Assembly: GCA_900771955.1 (NCBI GenBank)
Contig: CAAGPW010000115.1
Coordinates: 1 to 19,023, forward strand
Source of the DNA: Lachnospiraceae bacterium
GTDB taxonomy: Bacteria; Bacillota; Clostridia; Lachnospirales; Lachnospiraceae
Length of the DNA stretch: 19,023 bases
Reading direction: 5' to 3'
The notes beneath the pieces were generated by a model, which saw only the letters and a list, made by a program, of their open reading frames with translations, had not been told where the DNA came from and ran no database searches. Positions 9,601 to 15,068 of this stretch are shown piece by piece. Position numbers and translations under genes: made by a program. Each line of letters opens with the position of its first letter. The stretch's first letter is position 1.

Positions 9601-10263
9601 TGTTACCTCACCGTATTCGTTACCGAAAATCTGTACTTCCACATGACGGGAACGCGTTACATATTTTTCAAGAAATACACCGGCATCGTTAAAGTTCGCC
9701 GCAGCGAGATGACAAACCGCATCATATGCCTGCCGTAATTCTTCGGTGGAATTACAGATACGCATTCCGATTCCACCGCCACCTGCGGTACTCTTTAAGA
9801 TAACCGGATATCCGATTTTTTCTGCCTCTGTAACTGCTTCCTCCACTCCGGATAAAAGTCCGGTTCCAGGTAACAGTGGAACATCTGCCTTTGCGGCAAG
9901 TGCTCTTGCGGAATGTTTTAAACCAAATAACTTGATCTGCTCAGAATCCGGTCCGATGAACTTAATACCATTCTCCTCACATTCTTTCGCAAAATCCGTA
10001 TTTTCACTTAAAAATCCGTATCCCGGATGAATGGCTTTTGCACCGGTATCTAATGCAGCCTTTATGATTTTTTTCGTATCGAGGTATGTCTCTTTTGCCG
10101 TACCATCGCCAATGTATACTGCCTCGTCTGCACGTTCCACATGTAAACTATCCTGATCCGCTTTCGAATATACAGCAACACTGCCGATTCCCATTTTCTT
10201 TAAGGTACGTTCAATTCGAACTGCAATTGCTCCACGATTTGCTATCAGTACTTTATCAAACAT
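6682..10263 (-). CDS. Biotin-dependent urea/guanidine carboxylase
   Basis: This 1193-residue multidomain enzyme carboxylates urea or guanidine using ATP, bicarbonate and covalently bound biotin. The biotin carboxylase domain fills about residues 1-445, with HPGYGFLSEN at 79-88, the glycine-rich ATP loop GGGGIG at 161-166, and EVNTRLQVEH at 288-297. A KipA-like carboxyltransferase half starts at about 455 with DGGVQTTVQDYPG. A KipI-like half follows from about 775. The biotinyl domain closes the protein with ESMKMEF, placing biotin on Lys1158. The length is normal for bacterial urea carboxylase. The two DUF1989 genes upstream favour guanidine as the true substrate, because that pairing defines the known guanidine pathway. 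I cannot settle this from active-site residues. GGAGG precedes the start. Confidence 0.93.
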   Translation of the reverse strand: MFDKVLIANRGAIAVRIERTLKKMGIGSVAVYSKADQDSLHVERADEAVYIGDGTAKETYLDTKKIIKAALDTGAKAIHPGYGFLSENTDFAKECEENGIKFIGPDSEQIKLFGLKHSARALAAKADVPLLPGTGLLSGVEEAVTEAEKIGYPVILKSTAGGGGIGMRICNSTEELRQAYDAVCHLAAANFNDAGVFLEKYVTRSRHVEVQIFGNEYGEVTALAERDCSVQRRNQKVVEESPAPNLSDKVREKMYAAAERLAKEASYRSAGTVEFLYDDKTQEFYFLEVNTRLQVEHGITEEVLGIDLVEWMVKEAAGELKNIKSLVHKPQGHAIEVRVYAEDCINGFRPGTGKIDAVSFSPEARVETWIQKGVEVTSLYDPMLAKLIVHGNDRADAIAKMERVLKDSRVYGITSNMQYLAALLKTETYQTGALFTGMLKDFMPQEHAIEVLDGGVQTTVQDYPGMIGYWFVGVPPCGPMDAYNFRIGNSILGNDESAPGLELTLRGGSYRFRTIVSFCITGADMKATLDGVEIPMYQVVHASAMQVLKFKDCKVGMRTYLLVAGGFDMPQIMGSSSTFIDGKFGGHNGRTLRTGDVLRLQEKCVIDSIDSMPEKYHPKLTNEWTIGVIPGPQPTPEYLKPEYLKTLTESEYEVNFNSARTGIRLNGPIPQWVREDGGEAGLHPSNIHDNAYAVGTLDLTGDQSILLGPDGPSLGGFVCSVTTAKGEMWKLGQLHPGDKVHFRLLDLEQAKEIREAEEANLRHEYKEVVLPEQKDIDYHYAILAEETVAGTKIVARLDGEDNILVEYGEMELDIAIRFRVHVLMQELKKKDLPIIDLTPGIRSLQVHFDIEKISHKEMLDAVLETNRTLPELSDVTVPSRIIWLPLSWDDPQTQLAAKRYQQTVRPNAPWCPSNPEFIRRINGLDSIEDVKKIVFDADYLVLGLGDVYLGAPVATPVDPRHRMVTTKYNPARPWTPENAVGIGGAYLCVYGMEGPGGYQFVGRTIQMWNPLKETEYFKHGKPWLLDFFDQIRFYPVSAEEILKDREDFLRGRFKIKIEETSFNLGKYEQFLKEHEDTIRVFKDHQEASFEAERKMWKEKGLDEFDSETQDAPAIVEETVPDGCEAARTNIPGSVWKVLVEDGQKVKEGDTLVILESMKMEFPVTAEYSGTIEKVYLKPGEQVNSGQLAASIRV

Positions 10264-10299
10264 AGGGAATCCTCCAAACTTTTCTTAATTCATTTCAAG

Positions 10300-10317
10300 T
10301 TTGTGCGTAAGCACAAA
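10300..10317 (-). repeat. Intercistronic hairpin before the carboxylase gene
   Basis: TTTGTGC-GTAA-GCACAAA is a perfect 7-base stem with a 4-base loop in the 88-base gap between the 217-residue DUF1989 gene and the carboxylase gene. No U run follows on either strand, so termination is unlikely. It could act as an mRNA processing or stability point within the operon. Confidence 0.45.
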
Positions 10318-10351
10318 TCCTGCGAGTAAAAAATCTTATTTTTCACACTGT

Positions 10352-11005
10352 TTACTCTGCATCCCAGATCAACATTCGGATTGGGGTCGGGTTATATGCA
10401 TTACATGGGTTGTTAAGCTGTGGACAGTTGCTAACTAACACCATTGTGTGCTCTAATGCTTTCATCTCAACATATTTGCCCGGTGCAGAAACGCCATCAT
10501 CAAATTTTGAACCGCCTTCCTTTGACACCGGAACATTCATGAAAAAGTTAATGTTTGGTGCAAGGTCACGTTTCATAAATCCGTGTTTGTCATCTGCAAG
10601 CTGTAACATAAAGCTGTCTCTGCAGTTATGCATGTATATTTTTTCTCTTGCATATCTTACGGTGTTACTCTGTGCGGAACATGCACCACCGATCGTATCA
10701 TGGCGTCCGGTCAGATCTGCCGTAATCTCCAGCAACGGTTTTCCTGACTCGGTTCTAAGTATTGTGCCCGTAGTCAGATAAATATTTTTCTGCATGACAA
10801 TCGTTGGAATTGCTCCGTAATGATCCTCCGGGTTAGTCATATCATAAAATGTAGTATCGACTGCCTGATTTCCTTCAACGTCCACGATTCTTAAGGACTG
10901 TCCCGGAAGCAGTTCGTGCATCCAGCCGCATCCAGCCTCCACAACTTCGTTATAAATTGCATTTTCTTCTTTTAAATCACTTTTTTTCTCTATAAATCCG
11001 TACAT
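10352..11005 (-). CDS. Urea carboxylase-associated DUF1989 protein (CgdA/CgdB-like), Cys-containing member
   Basis: This 217-residue DUF1989 protein belongs to the urea-amidolyase-associated group. Recent work assigns this pair to a carboxyguanidine deiminase, which turns carboxyguanidine into allophanate and ammonia. It shows LRIVDVEGNQAVDTTFYD, the block GRHDTIGGACSAQSNTVRYA, HNCRDSF, RDLAPNINFFMNVPV, and the ending LNNPCNAYNPTPIRMLIWD. The two conserved Cys near the middle and the His in HDT are good candidates for metal or catalytic ligands. It is probably the UAAP2-type member, although subfamily numbering is from memory. It sits between the other DUF1989 gene and the carboxylase, with CGGAGG before the start. 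Confidence 0.85.
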   Translation of the reverse strand: MYGFIEKKSDLKEENAIYNEVVEAGCGWMHELLPGQSLRIVDVEGNQAVDTTFYDMTNPEDHYGAIPTIVMQKNIYLTTGTILRTESGKPLLEITADLTGRHDTIGGACSAQSNTVRYAREKIYMHNCRDSFMLQLADDKHGFMKRDLAPNINFFMNVPVSKEGGSKFDDGVSAPGKYVEMKALEHTMVLVSNCPQLNNPCNAYNPTPIRMLIWDAE

Positions 11006-11101
11006 ATTTTAACCTCCGTTTTCTACAGTAATTTTCTTCTACCTGATTTTTTTCTGACTTTGCTCCATTCTTTTTCTGCTTTTTATGCGGTGCATCACCT
11101 T

Positions 11102-11821
11102 TTAACGTCCCAACAGGTTGTAATATTCCCATGTATTTTCAAATGCTCTGTAGTTCTCCGGCCGATAATTGACACATTCATCAGTTAAATCAACTTGCGG
11201 TGCATCATATACTTCAATGGAAACCGGAACCGAAGGAAACTCCTTTGCCGGATCTAGCGGGTTTGGTGTGTTTGATACGATGAAGATCATATCCATCTCC
11301 GTGCGAAGTGTTACGGTTGCACCCTCTTTGCAGTGCCCTTCCTCAAAATGCATGCTGCCATCTTCCTCAATGTAAACTTTTGAGAAAAGGTTCACACATG
11401 GAACTAAATCTCTCGCACTCATATTGTTGCGTACAAGTTCCATTTTGAAGTTTTCCTCGCCGCAGCGATACCAGTCATTTCTCATTTCCTGATAAGTTGT
11501 CTTTCCGTATTTCTCATCGGTAAGAAGTCTTGTCGTATATCCTGAAATCGTATCGTGCCACCCAAGGCTATCCTCCACGATGCTGGCCAACACACGTCCG
11601 TTATCGCTCATCAGCACATTTCCTTTTGTCAGAGAGGAAACGAACTGTGCCTTTAAAGTGTCCGGCATGTTATAACGTTCCGAAGTATCTAACATGTTGT
11701 ACATCAACATGGAAACATTTGCGTCATCGCCGAGCGCCTTGAAATGAATATATTTTCCACGTCCAATATTTCCTGACCATTTTTCTCCCGGTCTTAATGT
11801 CTTGCTCCAGATTTTCTTCAT
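11102..11821 (-). CDS. Urea carboxylase-associated DUF1989 protein (CgdA/CgdB-like), larger member
   Basis: This 239-residue DUF1989 protein is the partner of the one at 10352-11005. Together they probably form the heteromeric carboxyguanidine deiminase. It begins KKIWSKTLRPGEKWSGNI and contains RYNMPDTLKAQF, LGWHDTISGYTTR, RDLVPCVNLFSKV and NPLDPAKEFP. The central Cys of the partner's GGACS block is replaced here (ISGYTT), so this subunit may be structural or have lost one ligand. The ATG at 11821 is preferred because AAAGGTGG lies about eight bases upstream. A GTG at 11833 would fall within that site. It is the first gene of the carboxylase operon, after the promoter and leader hairpin at 11874-11974. 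A 96-base gap without visible features separates it from the next gene. Confidence 0.85.
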   Translation of the reverse strand: MKKIWSKTLRPGEKWSGNIGRGKYIHFKALGDDANVSMLMYNMLDTSERYNMPDTLKAQFVSSLTKGNVLMSDNGRVLASIVEDSLGWHDTISGYTTRLLTDEKYGKTTYQEMRNDWYRCGEENFKMELVRNNMSARDLVPCVNLFSKVYIEEDGSMHFEEGHCKEGATVTLRTEMDMIFIVSNTPNPLDPAKEFPSVPVSIEVYDAPQVDLTDECVNYRPENYRAFENTWEYYNLLGR

Positions 11822-11873
11822 AATAATTTCCACCTTTCTTTGACTTTGCTGATGAAGCGTTCATTTTGGGTAC

Positions 11874-11927
11874 AAAAAAAGAGAAAACGCAAAGACTGCT
11901 TTTCATGCTTCTTTGCATTTTCTCTTT
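11874..11927 (-). terminator. Terminator-like leader hairpin in front of the carboxylase operon
   Basis: The arms are GAGAAAACGCAAAG (11881-11894) and CTTTGCATTTTCTC (11911-11924), which pair fully on the minus strand with one G-U wobble. Three further A-U pairs extend the stem. Seven U follow on the minus strand, the form of a Rho-independent terminator. It lies after the promoter at 11946-11974 and before the first operon gene, so it would act as an attenuator about 12 bases from the predicted transcript start. A 4-base stem with hexaloop AAAGAA (11905-11918) overlaps the 5' arm and could serve as antiterminator. Confidence 0.75.
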
Positions 11928-11945
11928 CTGTTTTTTTATGCTTTG

Positions 11946-11974
11946 ATTGTAGCATCGGAAAAATAATGTGACAA
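11946..11974 (-). promoter_or_regulatory. Sigma-A promoter of the carboxylase operon
   Basis: On the minus strand TTGTCA (11969-11974) and TACAAT (11946-11951) are 17 bases apart. The predicted start is near 11939. The spacer closely resembles that of the LuxR promoter at 12831-12859 (CAT.ATTTTTC in both). An AAAGTTCAA sequence abuts the -35 box, and three related repeats lie further upstream. Confidence 0.7.
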
Positions 11975-12005
11975 TTGAACTTTGTATGCATTTTTTTCTG
12001 TGTGA

Positions 12006-12033
12006 TTAGAACTTTTTTAGAACTTTTTAGAAC
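12006..12033 (-). promoter_or_regulatory. Three phased GTTCTAA direct repeats, candidate activator site
   Basis: TTAGAAC occurs at 12006-12012, 12017-12023 and 12027-12033 (GTTCTAA on the minus strand), with steps of 10-11 bases, one DNA turn. A fourth, AAAGTTCAA, lies about three turns downstream against the -35 box. The repeats cover the stop codon of the LuxR gene and lie about 32-60 bases upstream of the operon's -35. They fit a binding site for the LuxR-type regulator encoded just upstream. Part of the first two repeats is also coding sequence for KKF. Confidence 0.5.
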
Positions 12034-12802
12034 TATATGTCTCTAAAACATTTCGAAGCTGTGCTCTGGTATCTACTCCTACTTTTTCAAAAATGTGGTA
12101 AACATGTTTTTTTACCGTAGAAAGACTGATTCCCATATCTTCCGCAATCTCGGCATTTGACAACCCTCCATCCATACAGATCAAGGTTTCTTTTTCACGC
12201 TCCGACAATTCAAATTCTGCTGCAAGATGTGTAAGTAGCTCGTCCCGGTTATACGCTGCCTTCTTGGTTTCCGTGAGAAGTCTTGACAGTTTATGAGAAA
12301 GATGCCCCTTTAACACTTCTAAGATAAACATATCTTTATCCGAAAAATCTCCCAGACACTCATTGCGGAAAAAGTTAACAATACCAATTAGCTTGCCATA
12401 TCTGCGGAGCAGGATCCCGGCACCGAATGGGATATGATTCGGGTTCAAAAAGTCCTGATAGAACTCCGTTTTCTGGCGCATGGAATCCTCCATAATATCG
12501 GTATCACGGTAAGTGATCGTGTGCTCGGATAATTCAAATGTATATTTTAGATAATCCTTTTCATAGTAAGAATTTAAATATTCCTCGTAGATGCCCGGCT
12601 CCATTTCAATGTAGGAAGACTTTTCCCCTTCAATACCGCCATTTTCGTCAAAAACAATAAAATATCCTTTTGTGTAAGGGATCAGCATCCGGCAGGTTTT
12701 TAATACCCGTTCTGCAAACTGATTCACATCCATGATGTCATACATTTCCAGCAAAACCTTGTTAATGGTCATCCATTCTGTTTCTTTTAGAGTATTTTCC
12801 AT
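12017..12802 (-). CDS. LuxR-type regulator of the carboxylase operon
   Basis: This protein has 261 residues from the ATG at 12802. AAAAAGG lies nine bases upstream of that ATG and too close to the other candidate at 12811. The N-terminal region (about 1-190) looks like a GAF/autoinducer-type sensing domain, with IPYTKGYFIVFDENG and YRDTDIM. The C-terminal GerE helix-turn-helix is clear: LSEREKETLICMDGGLSNAE, then DMGISLSTVKKHVYHIFEKV. It is paralogous to the regulator at 15069-15803. Being next to the catabolic operon, it is probably its activator. The ligand is unknown. The last codons overlap the phased repeats at 12006-12033. Confidence 0.88.
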   Translation of the reverse strand: MENTLKETEWMTINKVLLEMYDIMDVNQFAERVLKTCRMLIPYTKGYFIVFDENGGIEGEKSSYIEMEPGIYEEYLNSYYEKDYLKYTFELSEHTITYRDTDIMEDSMRQKTEFYQDFLNPNHIPFGAGILLRRYGKLIGIVNFFRNECLGDFSDKDMFILEVLKGHLSHKLSRLLTETKKAAYNRDELLTHLAAEFELSEREKETLICMDGGLSNAEIAEDMGISLSTVKKHVYHIFEKVGVDTRAQLRNVLETYSSKKF

Positions 12803-12830
12803 GCACTTCATCCTTTTTCGTATTTTTCAC

Positions 12831-12859
12831 ATTCTACCACAAGAAAAATCATGCGACAA
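12831..12859 (-). promoter_or_regulatory. Sigma-A promoter of the LuxR gene at 12017-12802
   Basis: On the minus strand TTGTCG (12854-12859) and TAGAAT (12831-12836) are 17 bases apart and lie 29 bases before the ATG. The spacer CATGATTTTTC resembles the carboxylase promoter. AAGTTTAAT lies six bases upstream of the -35 box, similar to the AAAGTTCAA beside the carboxylase promoter, so shared control is possible. Confidence 0.65.
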
Positions 12860-12955
12860 TATCCATTAAACTTCTTGAGTTTCCGCAGTTTTATCCACAA
12901 CTGCATGTTTTTTCATATGTTACCATAAACATGTTCCAAAAAATGCCTTAAATAT

Positions 12956-13039
12956 AGGAATCCTTATCTTTGTTATAGTAAAATTAAGGTGACTAATCAA
13001 AAATAGTACTAAACAAAAAGAAAGGATTCCTTATCTGTG
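12956..13039. repeat. Direct repeat pair AGGAWTCCTTATCTKTG
   Basis: AGGAATCCTTATCTTTG (12956-12972) and AGGATTCCTTATCTGTG (13023-13039) differ at two positions and are 67 bases apart. Each contains the near-palindrome AGGAWTCCT. They mark the start of a non-coding block of more than 500 bases (12860-13393) between the LuxR gene and the second binding protein. No intact gene is visible there. A short open frame around 13024-13130 has no plausible start. Confidence 0.5.
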
Positions 13040-13164
13040 GCATACTTTCATATGCAAAAGATGGCGTCGGACGCTGGTTCCGGACAAAACGTCCGGCATA
13101 CCGTCAGTTCTGCCTGAAGCTGATCATCTGAATAGTCAGCGAGCCCTGACCCTGGGGTATATAT

Positions 13165-13289
13165 AAAAGAATAATTCTCCTAAAGTCCGGTTCCAGCGGG
13201 GCTTATTTAAGTGCCGCTGAGCTTGATACTGCCGTTCTTGGTTTTTCAAAAATTTAGCAGATTGGTGTTTTAGGAGAAGCTATTCTTTT
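13165..13289 (+). ncRNA. Candidate structured RNA or miniature inverted-repeat element
   Basis: Arms at 13165-13184 and about 13269-13289 pair over 9 + 10 bases (AAAAGAATA/TATTCTTTT and TTCTCCTAAA/TTTAGGAGAA), with only a 1-by-2 internal loop. They enclose about 84 bases that contain a further hairpin: AGCGG/CCGCT, then CTTA/TAAG (13194-13217). The right arm ends in a U run on the plus strand, which suits a small RNA of about 125 bases with its own terminator. A miniature transposable element with terminal inverted repeats is an equal alternative. No protein is encoded. I do not recognise a known RNA family. Confidence 0.4.
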
Positions 13290-13325
13290 TAAAATTACAT
13301 TTTGCGTAAACTCAAGCCATTAAAG

Positions 13326-13370
13326 CAGCCAGATTCTGCTCTGTCCGTTGCAAAATCTAGCTGTTTTTAT
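13326..13370. terminator. Stem-loop terminator after the second binding protein
   Basis: The arms CAGCCAGATTCTGC (13326-13339) and GCAAAATCTAGCTG (13350-13363) form a 14-base stem with a 10-base loop. Pairing is complete on the minus strand with two G-U wobbles. On the plus strand two mismatches occur, but a U5 run follows (13364-13368). It can terminate the minus-strand operon that ends at 13394 and perhaps also plus-strand transcripts. Confidence 0.55.
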
Positions 13371-13393
13371 CCCTGACAACGATTTATCGATTA

Positions 13394-14395
13394 TTATTTC
13401 TCTACAAGCAACTGCGACGGTTCTACCGACTTTTCAATAATCCCTTTATCGAGATAGAACTGGGAGATCTTCCCGACCGCCTGATATACAAGACCGCCCT
13501 CTTTTAATTCCGTAGATGAATCCTCCGGCGAATAAAGTTTTATTGTGGAGATCATAGAATCTGCCTCATCTGCACTCACTTCAAGATGTTTTGCAACGAT
13601 TTCTACCGCCTCATGATGTGAACTGTCATCATTTAAGTAATCCAGCCCTTTCTGGTATGCCTCATCTATCTGCGCAAGCCATGCTCCATCCTTATTGTCC
13701 GTTCCTACAGCTAATACATCTACGATGGAACCAGGTGCATCTTTACTTGAAAAGATCATTTTCCCAACTCCCTGTTCTACCGCATTGCTAAGATATGGTT
13801 CCCATGTGACAGCCGCATCGAGGTCACCACTGATAAAAGATACTCCGGCATCGGAAGAAGTCATGTTGACAAGATTTACATCTGCATCCGTAAGCCCTGC
13901 CGTCTCAAGTGCCTGCATAAGCAGATAATGTGATGTCTGGTTAATAGACACACCGACTGTCTTTCCTTTCAGATCTGCAATACTGTTAATATCATTTTTG
14001 ACAAGGATTCCGTCAGCTCCGGCAGACTCGTCCACGATTGCCGTTACAGCCAACATATCTTCATCATACTGGCTCTCCGCAATAATCGCTGCATCCAAAG
14101 TTGTATACGCAAGATCAACTTTTCCTGCTAACAGTGCTGAGCAGGATGCACTCGAATCATCAAAATCCACCATAGAAAAATCCACTCCACAGTCCTCAAA
14201 AAAGCCTTTATCCATCGCAACATAAAATGGTGCTAATCCCACAAACGGATTTGACGCCATCGTCACAGTTATTTTTTCAGTTGGATCTGCATCTTTCTGC
14301 ACTGTTTTCTCTGTCTCTTTACTTCCACAACCTGCCATAAGCCCTGTTGCCATCGTTAAAACAAGTACCATCGACATAATTTTTTTCTTCATCAT
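13394..14395 (-). CDS. Second NitT/TauT-family substrate-binding lipoprotein (no own permease)
   Basis: This 333-residue lipoprotein has signal peptide and lipobox LMAGC, with the acylated Cys at 23. Its mature part is homologous to the binding protein at 3076-4146: both share SIxDLKGKTV, VNLVNMT/VNFVNMT..DAG, and DAAVTWEPYLS/DAAVLWEPTLS. It is coupled to the upstream hydrolase gene by an ATGA overlap, and GAGGTG lies in front. No permease or ATPase follows. A terminator-like stem and a non-coding block come next. I infer that it shares the module 1 permease and ATPase and so widens the substrate range, possibly to the hydrolase's substrate. The ligand is unknown. Confidence 0.88.
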   Translation of the reverse strand: MMKKKIMSMVLVLTMATGLMAGCGSKETEKTVQKDADPTEKITVTMASNPFVGLAPFYVAMDKGFFEDCGVDFSMVDFDDSSASCSALLAGKVDLAYTTLDAAIIAESQYDEDMLAVTAIVDESAGADGILVKNDINSIADLKGKTVGVSINQTSHYLLMQALETAGLTDADVNLVNMTSSDAGVSFISGDLDAAVTWEPYLSNAVEQGVGKMIFSSKDAPGSIVDVLAVGTDNKDGAWLAQIDEAYQKGLDYLNDDSSHHEAVEIVAKHLEVSADEADSMISTIKLYSPEDSSTELKEGGLVYQAVGKISQFYLDKGIIEKSVEPSQLLVEK

Positions 14396-14946
14396 TCACA
14401 CACCTCTTTCTCACTGATCACTGATCCATGCTGTAAATATTCGATTGCCGCAAGCGCCGCCTCGTGCGCCGCAAGAGATGATCCTCCTGCTGCCTCGCGT
14501 ACCACATGAATGTGATAATCATGCTGATGCGCATCCGCACAGGTGTAATGTACACAGACATCCGTCAGCAAACCGACTGCATAGATATATTCAATGCCAA
14601 GTCCTTTTAATAAAATCTCCAGATCCGTCCCAAAGAAACCACTGTAACGTCTTTTTACCATCTGATATTCTCCCGGCAACGGTTCTATACCCTTAAAATA
14701 ATCAGCCGCACGGGTTCCCTCCACTGCATGAATGTCCTCATCTCCGTCAAGTTCTCTTCCGAAATCCACCAGATTTTTCCGATGTACCTCGCGAAAATAG
14801 ATAATCGGTCTGCCAGCCTTTCGAAATGCCTCAATCACATGTTTTACACTTTCAACCACCGATAGACCTTTCATCTCTTCCGGCAGTCCCTCAACAAACT
14901 GGTTTTGCACATCAATGACCAGTAGTGCGCTTTTATCTGCTATCAT
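14392..14946 (-). CDS. Cysteine hydrolase, isochorismatase-like family
   Basis: This 184-residue enzyme starts from the ATG at 14946, which GAGGTGG precedes by five bases. A GTG at 14955 falls within that site. The catalytic triad of the family is visible: Asp12 in VIDVQNQF, Lys98 in MVKRRYSGFFGTDL, and Cys131 in LLTDVCVHYT, which follows the usual cis-peptide. Family members cleave amides and ureides such as nicotinamide, N-carbamoyl compounds, biuret or ureidoacrylate. Next to an allophanate pathway, biuret or another carbamoyl compound would fit, since biuret hydrolysis gives allophanate directly. That is inference. It is translationally coupled to the binding-protein gene and driven by the promoter at 14980-15008. 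Confidence 0.88.
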   Translation of the reverse strand: MIADKSALLVIDVQNQFVEGLPEEMKGLSVVESVKHVIEAFRKAGRPIIYFREVHRKNLVDFGRELDGDEDIHAVEGTRAADYFKGIEPLPGEYQMVKRRYSGFFGTDLEILLKGLGIEYIYAVGLLTDVCVHYTCADAHQHDYHIHVVREAAGGSSLAAHEAALAAIEYLQHGSVISEKEVCE

Positions 14947-14979
14947 GACAACCACCTCTTTCCAAATCTGTTGTCATGA

Positions 14980-15008
14980 ATTATAACAGCAGGTATGCTA
15001 TTTCACAA
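14980..15008 (-). promoter_or_regulatory. Sigma-A promoter of the hydrolase/binding-protein operon
   Basis: On the minus strand TTGTGA (15003-15008) and TATAAT (14980-14985) are 17 bases apart. The -10 region continues as TATAATTCATGACAA, which is also found at the second LuxR promoter. An inverted repeat CAATCG-N6-CGATTG (15006-15023) overlaps the -35 box. Confidence 0.7.
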
Positions 15009-15030
15009 TCGGCAGAACGATTGATTTATA

Positions 15031-15059
15031 TACTACTTTGGATGTAGCGATACTACTTT
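15031..15059 (-). promoter_or_regulatory. Paired AAAGTAGTA direct repeats, candidate activator site
   Basis: AAAGTAGTA occurs twice on the minus strand (plus-strand TACTACTTT at 15031-15039 and 15051-15059), 20 bases or two DNA turns apart. They lie between the LuxR stop codon and the hydrolase promoter. The repeats share AAAGTNNTA with the AAAGTTCTA repeats of the carboxylase operon. They are probably the site of the regulator at 15069-15803. Confidence 0.45.
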
Positions 15060-15068
15060 TCCTCTATC

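Noticed and set aside
12904..12933. CATGTTT/AAACATG arms upstream of the LuxR gene
   Set aside because: Short AT-rich arms separated by 16 bases, with no related sequence at the other promoters. Chance is likely.
13024..13130. Plus-strand open frame in the non-coding block (YAKDGVGRWFRTKRPAYRQF)
   Set aside because: No plausible start codon with a ribosome site, short, and no recognised family. More likely part of a repeat.
13065..13150. Possible guanidine-I riboswitch because of GGTTCCGGAC-like sequence
   Set aside because: The conserved core segments of that class are missing, and it is not upstream of any gene on the plus strand.
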